Source: Sarocladium kiliense
Taxonomy: Eukaryota > Ascomycota > Sordariomycetes > Hypocreales > Sarocladiaceae
Direction: 5' to 3'
Assembly: GCA_030734395.1 (NCBI GenBank)
Contig: JAUZTG010000029.1
Span: forward strand, 4,278,001 to 4,342,000
Length of the DNA stretch: 64,000 bases
Positions 32,858 through 45,576 of the stretch are shown piece by piece. The stretch's first letter is position 1. The number at the start of each line of letters is the position of its first letter. Below the pieces are notes generated by a model that made no database searches, was not told the origin of the DNA, and saw nothing but the letters and a program-made list of their open reading frames with translations. Position numbers and translations under genes: made by a program.

Positions 32858-35695
32858 ATGGACAGCGACATGAGCAACTCTACCCCAAACACGGAGTTTT
32901 CTCCGCCCTCCAGTCCTCAGCAAAAGAGTCAGCTCCTTAGGGACACTCGTCTCGCCGCGCGCAAGAAGCTTGATACTCTGACGCTTGAGGAAAAGGTCAG
33001 CCTGCTCACAGCAGCTGACTTTTGGAGAACAAAGTCGATCCCAGAAAAGGGCATCCCAGCGATCAAGACATCAGATGGGCCAAATGGAGCGAGAGGCGGT
33101 ATCTTCGTTGGCGGAACCAAGGTGAGTGAAGTTCATCCGTTCAATTTGACCGTGAGCTGACTTGAGGAAGGCCGCTCTCTTCCCTTGTGGTATTTCCTTG
33201 GCCGCAACATGGAACAAAGATCTTCTTCACGAAGTCGGACAGCATCTAGCTGACGAGGCACGAGCACGCTCAGCTGAGATGCTCTTAGCACCCACTGTGT
33301 GCATGCATAGACATCCATTGGGTGGTCGCAACTTCGAATCTTTCTCTGAAGACCCTCTCTTGACAGGCAAGCTTGCGGCTGAGTACATCAAAGGCCTCCA
33401 AGAGAAAGGTGTTGCTGCTACAATTAAGCGTCAGTGCTTTCACATTCTCCATATTCAGAGGGCGCTGCTCACAGCCTACAGACTTCGTTGGAAATGAGCA
33501 GGAAACCCACAGGCTCACCATCGACTCTCTCATCACTGAGAGGCCTTTACGTGAGATTTACCTGAAGCCCTTCGAAATCGCAGTCCGTGAGGCCAACCCT
33601 TGGGCCGTTATGACTTCGTACAATTTGATCAACGGCATCCATGCCGATATGCATAACCACACTCTCAAAGACATTCTTCGTGGAGAGTGGGGTTATGATG
33701 GGTTTGCACATTCTTGCCCTAAGATCAAGGGACTTTAGCTGACAAGATCACAGCACCGTCGTTTCGGACTGGGGCGGCACCAACTCGACCATGGAATCGG
33801 TACTGGCGGGGTGCGATATCGAATTCCCTTACTCGCCGAAGTGGCGACTCGACAAACTCATAAAGGCAGTGGAAGACGGACGTATGAAAGTCGAAGACAT
33901 CAACCGCGCGGCCGAGAATGTCCTTACCCTCGTGGAAAGACTGAAAGGTGACGACATGACGCCTGAGAAGCCGGAGAGGGAAGACGATCGACCAGAGACA
34001 CGGAAGCTTATCCGTGCAGCCGGCCATGAGGGCCTGACACTGCTGAAGAATGAGCATGAGACACTCCCGATCTGTCCAAAGACAACCAAAGTAGCGGTCA
34101 TCGGGCCAAACGCAAACCGTGCGATCGCTGGCGGAGGTGGCAGCGCCAGTCTTAATCCGTACTATAACACCGTCCCGCTCGACAGCATTCGCCGAGTTGC
34201 TGAGAAGGATGTCACCTTCGCTCAAGGCTGTCATATTCATAAGTGGCTGCCGGTTGCATCGCCTTATTGCACGGAGAAATCCGGAAAGCCGGGCGTCAAC
34301 ATCGACTGGTATTCCGGAGATAAGTTCCAGGGTCAGCCCATCGTTGTCCAGCGTCGTACGAATACAGATCTGTTCCTTTGGGATTCGGCCCCGTTGGCTC
34401 AGATTGGCCCCGAGTGGTCTGCTATCGCAACGACGTATCTCACCCCGACCGCTACAGGGACCCATACGATCAGTTTCATGAGCGTCGGGCCCGGTAGACT
34501 GTACGTCAATGGGAAGCTCGCGATGGATCTTTGGGACTGGACAGAAGAAGGCGAGGCCATGTTTGATGGCTCGGTTGACTACCTGGTTGAGGTTGAAATG
34601 GAAGCTGGAAAGCCTACCGAGTTGAAGGTAGAAATGACCAACGAGCTGCGACCGTTGGCCAAACAGACCCAGTTCGGCATCACGCACAAATACGGTGGCT
34701 GTCGTATCGGCTTCAAGCAGCAGGATCGTGTCGACTCCGTACAAGAGGCGGTAGAGACGGCCCGGAACGCTGACGTTGCGGTCGTCATTGTTGGTGTCGA
34801 CGCAGAGTGGGAGTCAGAGGGCTATGATCGTCAGACTATGGACCTGCCCGTCGACGGTAGTCAAGATAGGCTCATTGAGGCGGTTGTCAAGGCGAACCCC
34901 CGCACGGTGGTCGTCAACCAATCGGGCAGCCCAGTTCACATGCCGTGGGCGGATGAGGTGCCCGCCATCATCCAAGGTTGGTACCAGGGCCAAGAGGCTG
35001 GAAATGCCTTGGCCGATGTACTGTTCGGTTTGAAGAGCCCCAGTGGGAAACTGCCGGTAGGTGTGATTGATACAACCATGATATGCATGATGACTGATGG
35101 CGATGCAGGCGACCTTCCCCAAGAGGATCGAGCATACGCCCGCATGGCACAACTGGCCTGGCGAGAACCTCAAGGTTTTGTACGGTGAGGGTCTGTACAT
35201 CGGTTACAGACACTACGACCGTACCGGTATCGAGCCTCTTTTCCCATTCGGCCACGGTCTGTCTTATACCACTTTTGAGTACGGCAGGCCCGAGATCTCA
35301 ACCCGGACGCTCACGGAAGATGGCACCATCAAGGTGACACTCGCTATATCGAATATCGGCTCGTGCTCGGGTGCCGAGATTGTGCAGTTGTATGTGCGCG
35401 ATGAAAAGAGCCGTCTTCCTCGTCCAGAGAAGGAGTTGGTAGCCTTCGAGAAGATCTACCTAGAGCCGGACGAGACCAGACACATTTCAATCAATTTGGA
35501 TAAGTATGCGGTCGGATACTATGACGAGGCGGTTCCAGGCTGGATCGCTGAGGAGGGCTCGTTCAAGCTCTTGATCGGAGCATCAAGCCGGGACATTCGG
35601 TGAGTGCGGCCTGACTTGATGGGAGTGTGCATACTGACAAGGGCAGGCAATCAACGACTTTCAATGTCAAGGAGTCGTTCTCGTGGGTATTCTAA
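32858..35695 (+). CDS. GH3 beta-glucosidase with PA14 domain
   Basis: Hydrolyses terminal beta-linked glucose from oligosaccharides or glycosides. The 861-residue protein comes from six exons: 32858-33121, 33171-33429, 33482-33701, 33754-35056, 35109-35599 and 35647-35695. Introns are 49, 52, 52, 52 and 47 bp. Each junction restores a known GH3 segment: IKHFVGNEQ, YDGTVVSDWGGT and SGKLPATFPKR. The nucleophile is Asp253 in VVSDWGG. The (beta/alpha) barrel is followed by an alpha/beta domain interrupted by a PA14 module (about residues 385-530), then a fibronectin-III-like C-terminus. There is no signal peptide, so it is probably intracellular, acting on imported disaccharides or glucosides. 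Confidence 0.9.
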
Positions 35696-36274
35696 TTGTG
35701 ACGAATACGGCTCATCAAGCTGCTGTCAAGGGAGGCATACGTAGGACTGCTGCAATGTGTTCGATATTTGGGAAGCGGTCGGACATCGAGGACCGTAAGG
35801 CTCGATCGTCTGCCAGGAATCCTTTTGCGCCACAGAGAAGAGCCCGTGGGGGGGCTTACCCTGCGGGCAGTCTGGAAGATTGACTATAGCGGATTTCTTG
35901 TACATATGGGACGGAACTGGGAGCATCAATTTGCAAACCTCATTATCTGCTGGTGAAGATCTGACGCTGTCTATTGCGAGGAGGGGCACCATGCTTTTCA
36001 TTCTGGCTGAACAGCTCGAGCTCTGTGTGAGCGTGTCCAGCTTGATGACGAATGTCCGGGTCTTTTTGAAGTCATTCTGAGGTACGGTCAGTACGGGCTT
36101 TCGCGTAGGCAGCCAGACCTTGTACACAAACTCACCTGTAGAGCGCGTATTTGCGCGTGCCGACGTGTCTCAGCATCAAAATGCCAGACCACGACGGCCC
36201 CGTAGTCCTTCCCTTCCACAGCCGTAGCTCGCGGCATCCATGAAGACGATTTGTTAATCTTGCCGTACCTCCCT
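35696..36274. other. Convergent intergenic region
   Basis: Lies between the 3' ends of the beta-glucosidase and Y14 genes. No further gene is supported. Confidence 0.4.
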
Positions 36275-36847
36275 TCACGCATCACCCTCCTTCGCGCCGG
36301 GACTCCTGCTTCGGCTTCTCGCCCTCCTGGGGGCGCCTCTGCCGCCAGCGCCGCCGCCCCGTCCGCCTTTGCCTCCTGGTGGTGGTCTGACGAATGCGAA
36401 GTCCACCTGTATCGTTTGGTCGAGCAGCTTCGTCTCGTGGGCGCCATCAATGGCGGCGCGGGCTTCTTCGAGGGTGTCGTACTCGATCAATGCGTAGCCC
36501 TAGAGTGGAAAAGAAAATCGTCAGCTATGTTTCCTAGGCGAATTGCTTGCTAGAGCCTGCGAAAGAGGAAGCACGGCCAGCCAGTGGTTTTGTAAACATA
36601 CCTTGACGTAGCCACTCCGTCTGTCCAAGTTCAAGTGAAGGTTCTTAATCTCGCCGTATTCCCCGAACAGATCCTGTAAAGCCTCCTCATCGGCCTCCTC
36701 GTGGACATTGGTCACCATGATGATCCACCCCTCGATGGATCGCACGGCTGTGGCTTTCGCGTGCGTCTGCATCTCGGATTCGTTGCGCGGGGGGGGGGAG
36801 CCACCGCCGGGGGCGGTGGTGTCGACGTCCATCTCTACGTCGGCCAT
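36275..36847 (-). CDS. RNA-binding protein Y14 (RBM8A), exon junction complex
   Basis: A 156-residue protein from exons 36847-36602 and 36499-36275 (102-bp intron). It carries one RRM at about residues 40-120: RNP2-like IIMVTNVH, then EEADEEALQDLFGEYG and IKNLHLNLDRRSGYVKGYALIEY, which contains RNP1. An acidic N-terminus and a Gly/Arg/Ser-rich tail flank it. This is the layout of Y14, which pairs with Mago nashi in the exon junction complex deposited on spliced mRNA. The many introns in this genome fit the presence of the complex. The splice falls inside RNP1 and rebuilds it exactly. Confidence 0.9.
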
Positions 36848-37608
36848 TTTTGCGAGATTCTGCTGGTTGGTAGCAGAAGCTGTTCTTGGCTGTATGAGAG
36901 ATGATGCCGTTCAGGTGCGGAGAGAGTGAATCGGGCGCGCTGTGGTGATGGAGTCGTGTCGGCTCACATTGGATCAAGAAAAGCGAGGTCACGTGGTTCG
37001 ACTCAGGTAACACCAGGTTGCACCTGAATGTATCCAAGTCGGTACATTCGACTCAATGTCAGTAGTACACACAAGGGATATCACGACTAGCTTCTTCTAC
37101 ATTCTATAAAGCCACTTCTAGAATATTATTTTCTATGTGGCCAAGACATGAACCGCTCTTGCTTCACGAGCTAGAGTAACAAGGCACGGATGGATCATAG
37201 GCTCAAAGCCATTGGCCTCAGAAGCATCACGGGATCACCCGTTACCTTCAGCGTCAGGAGGCCTCATCTTGAACACCAGTGATTTCGACATCTTCCATTC
37301 CCGTTCGCGAGTGAAAGTATCGTCGATAGTACCGCTCGTGTTGTGCTGCTGAGCATCGGTGTGGATCTTTGCTCGTAGTGGGTGTCATAGAACCGTTTGG
37401 TAGAAGACTTGAGGAGAACTTTGGTTTGATCAGAGAGACATCAGCACGAATAAAGTACCCACTTATCTTTTTCATTATCCTGCTTTGTGTCACGTACTGC
37501 TCAGCAAATCCGGGTCACGAAATGATGATGATTCACTCGGTAAACAGCTCAGCGCCAAAAAGTGTGAAATATAATCGTCAATTCCATCCTCGGATCCTAA
37601 CCCTGGTC
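36848..37608. other. Intergenic region
   Basis: Promoter side of Y14 and 5' flank of the tRNA gene. No other feature is recognised. Confidence 0.4.
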
Positions 37609-37744
37609 GGTCTTATGGTCTAGTGGTTAGGACTTTCGGTTGTATGTAACCCCGCCGCATCTCATTCAGCGACCTCGCTAATTTCCCTCCAGTTGATAAA
37701 AACTTGATTTCCGAACAGCCCCGGTTCGAACCCGGGTAAGACCT
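37609..37744 (+). tRNA. tRNA gene with Gln-type body and an unusual split anticodon loop
   Basis: The acceptor stem GGTCTTA/TAAGACC pairs over seven bases. The D arm (GTC/GAC), anticodon stem (TTCGG/CCGAA) and T arm with GGTTCGAACCC are all intact. A T7 run at 37747-37753 can end Pol III transcription. The body closely resembles yeast tRNA-Gln. The anticodon loop is split by extra sequence. A single canonical intron after position 37 (37646-37709, 64 nt) would leave GTA in the anticodon place, which clashes with the Gln-type body. If instead 37642-37692 (GTATGT...CTAAT...CCAG, 51 nt) is removed, the loop reads TT-TTG-A, a Gln(UUG) loop, followed by a 13-nt canonical-type intron. The isotype is therefore unresolved. 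A pseudogene is also possible. Confidence 0.7.
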
Positions 37745-38452
37745 CATTTTTTTGCGTTTTACTGCTCTTTTGTGCCAATGCTTTTGCAGGCTTGGCTTGA
37801 TATGCTACATCGATCATCTCTTGTATGTCGTCACCTTTTTTTGTTGGCACTTGCCCTCACCACAGTGAACCATCTCTGACTAGTCGACGCAATCAGCCAC
37901 GAGTGGAGGTGAGCTTCTATCGGTGGTAGCCCAGCGAGCAGTACGCTTCTCTTGATCTCCGATGGGTCGAAGGGCAAGAGAGCATTGTAAATCTTGTGTT
38001 CGTCTTCGGTGACTTCCGTCAGACTGGGGTCTTGCCTCCAGCACTAGCCGATGGACTTGGTATCTTGAGGCCCCCGTGTGACAATTACAAAAGTTTACAT
38101 GTTCCGTAAGGCTCTTCACCCAAGCGCATCTGTGTTAAGAGAGGTCACATATACGGCGTGACGAGGTACCGTCACATTCGTTGGCCACAATTCGCGGATG
38201 GACAGAGATATGGGCGTCAAAGGGTTCGGATTCTTGGGCGCGCTAAAGACACCGGACGCCGATTGCGGTCATCGCACTTCATCAGGGCCGCCTCTCCTAC
38301 AGAGTGACCCCAACTTGTCCGACCGCCCCGTTCAATGCATCCTCCCTTGCTCGAGCAGAAACATGTATCGAAGAGCAGTTCCGTCCTTATCCGACCATCT
38401 TCATTTCATCCATCCCCAACTATGCAATCCCCCTATCAAACTGTCGAGCCGC
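37745..38452. terminator. Pol III terminator and intergenic region
   Basis: A run of seven T at 37747-37753 directly follows the tRNA gene. The rest, up to the 3' end of eS30, shows no gene. Confidence 0.45.
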
Positions 38453-38886
38453 TTATGAGCCGGGGTTGGGGTTCATCTAGTTTATACCCGTTAGTATGCC
38501 GCTCGCTGCGCAGGCCAGTCAGCCTGGATCGTGGTGATGGTGGCTCACCTTTCGCTTTCCGCCGGTCAGGGTGACGTTGACGAAACGGCGAGTGTATTTC
38601 AGGCGCTTGAGAGCACGGCCCTTGGGGACCTTAGGCTTCTCCTGGGCCTCAACCTGTATGCGAAAACTGTGTCAGTCACTCTGTCGTCGAGGTCGGGGTT
38701 ATCGTGGTGAATGCGCGCGTCTCGAGATCGGGATCGGAGGCGTCGGTCGGGGTGCGTACCTTAGGAGTCTGAGACTTGACCTTGCCTGCAGGAAATTGTC
38801 AGTAAAAAATTCGGAAGGGATCGTATGGTTCGAAATTTGGACATGGACGTACCGGCACGGGCGAGGGAACCGTGAACTTTGCCCAT
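38453..38886 (-). CDS. RPS30: 40S ribosomal protein eS30
   Basis: A 62-residue basic ribosomal protein from four small exons: 38886-38853, 38785-38760, 38653-38549 and 38476-38453 (introns 67, 106 and 72 bp). It begins MGKVHGSLARAGKVKSQTPK, contains PKGRALKRLKYTRRFVNV, and ends MNPNPGS, all standard for fungal eS30. As in other fungi there is no ubiquitin-like fusion at the N-terminus. It sits in the small subunit near the decoding region. The dense introns and the short terminal exon are typical of fungal ribosomal protein genes. Confidence 0.95.
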
Positions 38887-40355
38887 CTTGATGAATTTTG
38901 ATCGTTGCTGATGGAGTGATGAGTCGTCGAAATCGTTTGGCGCAGATTTTCGATGGTTGTGAACGAAAAGGTGCTTGTGGGCTGAGGGGCCGTCACGTGA
39001 GGTCCATGGCTTACCTAATGTCCCTGATTACCTAATCGCCGGCCTGTATCACGGCTTTCGTGTCGGTTCGCTTGATGTCTTTGTGCATTGAAAAGAAGAT
39101 ACGATGGGGAGATGTTCGGGAAATCTCTCGCGCATTGACGCAGTATAGTGAGGCACATTTCTGGCTCTTATTCGGCTACTTGTGATATCTTGGAAGAGCT
39201 GGTCAAGTGGTCTGCACTCACATTGGGGTGCATCAAGCTAAGTGACCATACGCATCAGTACACTGTGAACCAAAATGCTCTCGAACGGCTCTATCGAGTC
39301 GGCAATAGTAGATCTATCCATTACTAACTTCGAACATCATGAGAACTATATCCTTGCTTCCCGAGGAGGCTCGAACGTGGAGGAACAAACCGCGTTTAGG
39401 GTAGCCGTCTTACTGCTTGGGAACAGGCAATAGTGGAGGTTACAAGATATCCCCATCCCCAACCCCAAGTCCCGTCCAGCCAACAGCTCGGTCTGTGAGA
39501 GAAGCTCGATTCTGTTTTCCATCATTTGGCCGTCAAGTCATCGCTACGGATCGTCATCCTTACCTCGCAAATGCGATATTGGTCAACGTAGGGTGGCGCC
39601 AGTGTTAGTGACGATGGCATCCGCCGTGCTGCTTGCAAACCCGACCTTACACATGATCGGTGCATCATCCGCATTCATCACCACGCTATCTTGTTCCTAA
39701 GCTCACTTTGGGACCACTGCACACGGAGGTTCTATTTCATGGATCGGATGTTTGGCTACTTCTCTATTTAGGAACGGTGCAGTGGTCCTCATCGAAAGCT
39801 GCGTACGGTACTCCTCTCCACACGCTAGTGGACGCGACGCGGTTGTTGATCATGAGACCAATGGCAAGCCCGCTTCCACAAATAAAATGAACTAATAGTA
39901 CGGAGTATGCATAGGCTTATTAGCAGTACTTCCGTCGCAGTCAGCAGCTGGATCTCCCTCCACAATCGCGTAACCCTTGGCGCGCCTCCGGCTGTACTGT
40001 TTACGAACCCGAAGTGGGTGCGGCGCGGCTAATCCAGTTGTGCTCCACCTGCTTCTTGTTTGGATGTGATTTCATGACGCGTTGAGTGGACTAATCGTAC
40101 ACCATATGATAGTCTGGAAGGACAATGGAAGAAACACCTGTAATACCTGTATTTACCTGACCTACTCCCATGATCGATGCTCCTATACGCGCAGCACTAC
40201 ATTGTGCTTCTATTGCGTTACTATGTGATGGAAATATCCCAATGACCCAGCCAGAAACGCCTCATGAACTCGTTGTTTCTTCATCACACGTGCTCGGCCA
40301 GTTGCCTGCCCTTTACAGCTCGACAAAACTTTTGATGGCATTGCTGACCGGATTT
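38887..40355. other. Intergenic, no supported gene
   Basis: Promoter side of eS30, then about 1.3 kb with no ATG-started frame carrying a domain. It lies beyond the 3' end of the NLR-like gene. Confidence 0.45.
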
Positions 40356-43300
40356 CTAAAACAGCACCTGAACAATGTCATTCCGCGGCCTGTACCCGAA
40401 ATCTGACGGTAAGCTTTGAGCAGGCCGTTTGAGTTCTGCAAGAAGATCCGCGCCGGGAGGTAGCCTAAGCTGCTTCACTGTGGCCTCAAACAGACACTTC
40501 GTGTGAAGGGTGCTCGCATGCTGCTCCCCCATAAACTCGATCTTCATGCTGAGCATTTTCTCGTACAAGCCTTTAGCGTCCTGAAGGCGCCTCTCCTCGA
40601 GGTAAAATTCGCCCAGGTAGTTCGCGGTCCACCAGGTGGCGGAATGGTTGAACCCCAGAGTCTCTAGTGATGTCTGGTAAGTTTCTTCATATATGCGCTC
40701 AGACTCCTTCCGGTGGCCCATCTGCTTGATGGCGCATGCGAGGAGAGTCGCGCTGTAGAGGGTGTACTGGCTTCGGGGTCCGAACTTGGCGAGCTTGGCC
40801 TCATACGCCCGCCGGATCATCTTTTCAGCCTTCTCGCAGCTGCCGGCTCGCAAGTAACAGTCTCCAAGGTCATTGATCATGTAGAGCGTGTTGATGTGGT
40901 CTGCTCCAAGCTGGCTGACATACCCTTCCACAACACGCTCCTGAAGCTTCAAGGCGTCATGGAACCGACGCTGAAATGCATAGATCATGGCCAGATTGTG
41001 GAGTACCCAGAGTGTGTCTAGGTTTCTGGCCCCAAGAAGACTCTCGAGATCTGCGGCTGACTTCTTGACGGTTTCCACTGCACTTTCTGCTCTCTCCTTG
41101 GAGAATCGAATCACCGCCAGATGGTTTAGGGACCACAGAGTGTCGGGATGTTGTGGACCTAGGACGTCTTCCTGACTGGAGAGCACATCGCCGTAGAGCA
41201 TTTCGGCTTTCACCCCGTGTCCGATGTTAGCATATAGGGCCGCGATCAAAGAAAGTGCATTGCAGGCATTGGGGCTCTGCGACTCAAGTAAAGTCTCCTT
41301 GCTCTGAAAGACACTGTCGAATCTAAAATGGACCCGGAATATGTCAGCAGAACAGGCAGCGTACAGGGGTAGAGAGCTCTTACAGGCTGAGTGCTTTCTC
41401 CTGCTCTCCCATGTTAGAGTATAAGAGCCCGAGATTCAAAGCTGTTTTGATGGTATCGGCATGTTTCGGACCAAGCAATGCTTGTCGCGCTTGGAGAACT
41501 TGCAATCGCAAGGGTTCCGCGTCTTTGCCCTGCTTCAAGCCCTGATAAAGATCTGCCAAGGCGTCCATAGTTTCCAGAGTCTCCCGGGCGTCATCTCCGT
41601 ATTCCTGTCTCCTGCCTTCGAGCGATTTCTGGTACAGCTCTATCGCCTCTTGTGAATCCCCTTTGTATCTCAGCACACCAGCCAAATCATGTAGCGGCTG
41701 CAGAATAACCTTGTCATTCGGGCCAAAAGCATGCATGAAGCCATCTAGCGCAAGGCGATAATACTTTTCGGCATCGGCCATGCTGCCTCTGAGTTTATAC
41801 ATCTCTGCAAGCTCGACAGCAGCATGGAGCGTTTGGCGAGCATTGTTGCCGTAGGTAGCGATGTTGGCGCGGTACATCCGGATGAAAACCCGTTCAGCCA
41901 AGTCGTAATACCCTTGGTTCTTGAAAGTATGTGAAACGACTTCGAGAGCCTCAAGCAATCCTTCGTGACTGCTGTCTTCGTTTAGCATTGCACATCGGTC
42001 TAGATTGGTCCAAGCGGCCTCAACATGAGGATACAGTCGTCGAATCGTCTTCCGGGTTTGTGCCGACTTATGTTTTGTGAGCGCAGCAAGAACCTGAGCG
42101 ATGCGTACGATAGATCCCCTACTGTACTTGGCTCTGTCGTGCTTGTTCAGGCGTTCTTTGATCCATAGATGAACCACCTTGTGGATCTCATATGTGTGTT
42201 CAGCCGTCTTGTCGTTTCGTCTCATCAGGGAGAGCTTGCACAACAACTCGAACGCTTCATCAAACACAAATGTGTCCCCATGATCGGCCACGAAAGTGGT
42301 TGCATTCGTATGCGATGGCGGGAACAGAGACTCGCAAATATCTTTGCAGTGCATGAAGCCGAGATATTGCAGTAGCGAAGCTGACTCAGGAGACTCAGAT
42401 TCCAGTCGCCCAAAGCTCATTTCCCATGTAGTGAAGGCAGACTTTTTGTAGCCGAGCATACCATAATTAGGGACTTTGGACAGGACAGACTTATAGTGAA
42501 GCTCATAGGTAGAAAGGAAATGCCGTATATCCGACTTTGACTCGACCAAGTAACCACAGGCGAGGTCAATAGCGAGAGGCAAATAACCCAGAGCTTCACT
42601 GATCTTCTCCGCTGCAAGCAATGTCTCTGCGGAGTTCAAAGTGACTTCAGCGGCTGAGCGGAGCAGTGAAACAGCTTCGCCTTTGGACATCTCCTGTACC
42701 TCAAGGAGTTTCCCAAAAGCTTTGGCTCCAGAATCACGAGAAGTTATGATAATGTCGCCGTTGCTGTAGTGGGGGATGAAATGCCCGAGATCCATGAGAT
42801 TTGGGTCGTCCGCGTTGTCCATGATCAGCAGGAACCTCTTGGGCTGTCGCCCAAGCCATGAACCCACAGCTTTGACGACCCTCCGGTGCGCCTCGTCCAT
42901 CAGGTGACCAGGTCTCTCGGTTAGCAACCCAGAAAACCCAAGCATTTTCGCAGCTTCGTCGTAGTTGCTTGTCGGGTTGACACGTAACTCTTCATCAACG
43001 ACCAAGCTGGCAAAACGTACGAAAGCATCAGTAGCCTCTTGCTTACTGTTGCACTGAACAAAAAGAACGCTCGAATACATATTCTTGTTGGTCTCGAAGT
43101 ATCGTAAGGCAATTTGGGTCTTTCCCATGCCACCCAGGCCACTCAATACTACAGTCTGAGGGGCCTCCGAGCGGCGCGTGCTGAAGTGCTGCCTTATATC
43201 TTGTATGAAACCTGTGCGGCCAGTAAAATGCGGACTGGAGTTCAGTGGAACCTCAAATATCCCAGAGTCCATTGTGGTGCTGTCTGTGGCAACCAGACGC

Positions 43301-44619
43301 AATGGCGAATGGACGTTTGGATCCCGGTCAGGGCTGCCTGGATTTGTGTATGGATCTTTCAATCGATGACAACAGAGTTGTATAAGCCCCGCGACGTCAT
43401 CCAGATACGCCTTCGTTGCGGCATCCATCCTATCGAACATGCGCCACTCTTCCAGGCCAATGCCTTGGAGTCCCCTGACCACGTTGAATCGGAAGTACTT
43501 ACCTTCTTTCTGCAACTTCTCTCCCTGATCCCGATTAAAGTCCCTTGCGATTGCTTCGGCATTCGTTGCCAATTTCGTGCATGCGATGAGAACTTTATGG
43601 GCCTTTGAACCGACGTGGCTGAGACTGGAAGCTCCGGTGCCAATGCTGAGGACGCACCCTAGCTCTGGCGATGGTCCCCAAAGACTTTCGACCTCACGCA
43701 TAAGAAGCCGTATTGGATTGTTGTTACCGATGGCGCCATCAATGTATTCGACGGGCGGGTTGCCAAATTTGATCGGAGGGAAGAATGTCGGGGCTGCAGA
43801 TGTTGCCCTCCCAGCTTGACAGATAGTGGCATGGCAGCCTTCCTCCTTGTCGCTGCGATATGACCGCAGGAGGGCTGGTTCAGTATTCGCAGTACGAGTT
43901 GCGCAGACAAATCTGTATTGTTCCCATCCAGTGAGTTAGCGAGAAGTCCGATAGTAGACAAGAAGGAGGACCCAGGTGGGCGTACACCTTGCAACAATTT
44001 TTATGCTCATCTAGCAACGGCTTGTCCTCGCTGTTCAGGCCATCTTCCGTGCCTGATTGCTCTGTGATGATTTGTTTGATAGCCGCAGTCAGTGCGTCTC
44101 CACTGAATCGTGCGTTGCCTATCAACGCGTTCACCGTCCGGGCTCCTAGCCAGCGAGGGATAACGGGTGTCTCACGGAACACATCCGTGGCTAGCTTTAG
44201 ATAGGCGTCAATGGCTTCTTGAACTCCCATACGCAGTCTACCTAGCATGATTGCGATTAGGCTGCACAGTGCATTAGTTAGCTAGAGTCGTGGCTTAGAG
44301 TAGGGCATCAAACAAAATCACAACTAGGGAATTCAAACCCTCCAGTGCTAGTCCCGCAAATCAAGTCAAAGTATTCACATGGCTTCGGAATATCGTATAG
44401 ACTATCGCTCGGTCTGATATTGTGCATGATGCGTCGAAGAATTAAAAGTGATGATAGACCTCGTACACCGCCTCCATCTGAGACCTGTTAGCATCCGTGA
44501 TATATTGGGCGGTGTGTATTGGACGTACCGAGGGATAGCACCCGCAGTGGTTGATCCCGTACGACGTTCGGGCTCTTCGTACTCGCTCCTGTTTGGACCC
44601 GTGGAAGATGAGACGCCAT
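40356..44619 (-). CDS. Patatin / NB-ARC / TPR protein (NLR-like)
   Basis: A 1333-residue protein from exons 44619-44529, 44477-44339, 44261-43986, 43912-41384 and 41322-40356. Residues about 25-300 form a patatin-like phospholipase: DGGGVRG oxyanion loop at about 31-37, GTSTGG with Ser74, and DGA with Asp227, so the catalytic dyad is intact. Next comes an NB-ARC NTPase with P-loop GLGGMGKT at 427-434 and Walker B LLIMDNADD near 530-538. A winged-helix region follows. From about 800 to 1310 there are TPR units of about 42 residues with recurring LGPxHxxTL, like kinesin light chain. This is a known fungal STAND/NLR architecture. It is thought to sense non-self or damage through the repeats and release lipase activity. 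It is probably cytosolic. Confidence 0.88.
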
Positions 44620-45576
44620 GTCCGCCACTAGATGTTGCTGTGAGGCGGTGTGAAAGTGCTTGCGAAGCACAGTTTTACCTGGCGGATTGCAATGGTTTCG
44701 CGCTGTCAGGGGGAGGCCAGAGACGGATACATGGTAAACTCAGGCTGATCACAACCAACTGACTTCAATCATCAGCCACGCTGTACTTTTATGAAATGCT
44801 TGACTGAGCATCAGGCTGCGCAAAAGACCAAGAATGCCAGACATAAGGGCCACGGACTTCTGAGACGTGCCAAAAGCTTCTTGGAGCCAGAACCTCACGT
44901 TCAGAGCCTGCATGTTGGGCACCAGATGGCCAGCATCGACAGAAGCATTGGGTGGTGAGTCAAGAACGCTGATTTGCTTGAGATATGTCTGGTTGCACGG
45001 CCTGCAGCTCACGGCTGAAATATCACAGAACGGGAGAGGATGCAATATACGGTGGTGGTACACGGAGGCAAATACTGCAACCCTCGGGGGGGAGGTAGGT
45101 TGCATACTGTGTGCTCTCACGACGCCCGCTGCAGCCACTGTCACAGAATCGGAAGGCTGAATGCGTTGCGAGGGGAACAGCAAGGGGGTGTGAAAAGGCT
45201 CAGAAAGAATACAAATGAGGCTCAACCCACCTTGCATCTTCCCTTGGCACTGAGACATGGCCTCTTCCTAGGGAACTACGTATGTAAAGGATCGACAAAC
45301 AAAACAGCCAACAGACCTATAGACATGATCAGAAGCTTGAGCAGAGTGCGTGCAGTTAATGAAACCCGCAATATTGAACTACCTTAGTGTTGTTTCTCTC
45401 TCAACATAAGCCCAAGGTAGTTGGCTCATAATAAAGACACACCCTGCCCGATTCTGGCCCTCCTTCGTGCCCTCATCCCCCAAGACCCTATGCTGTAGTG
45501 GTGCAAGAGCCTGATGATGACCACCCTTACAACGCTCAGAGCACTCCAGTCTCGAGGAGTCAACAGAGCCGCACAC
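44620..45576. other. Intergenic region
   Basis: Upstream of the NLR-like gene. One ATG-started minus frame of 169 codons (45258-44749) ends 130 bp before that gene. It has no recognisable domain and was not called. Confidence 0.35.

Noticed and set aside
33122..33753. Apparent frameshifts in the beta-glucosidase
   Set aside because: Each break has GT..AG ends, is 49-52 bp long and restores conserved GH3 sequence, so they are introns.
44749..45258. Minus-strand frame of 169 codons upstream of the NLR-like gene
   Set aside because: ATG present but no recognisable motif or supporting splice structure.
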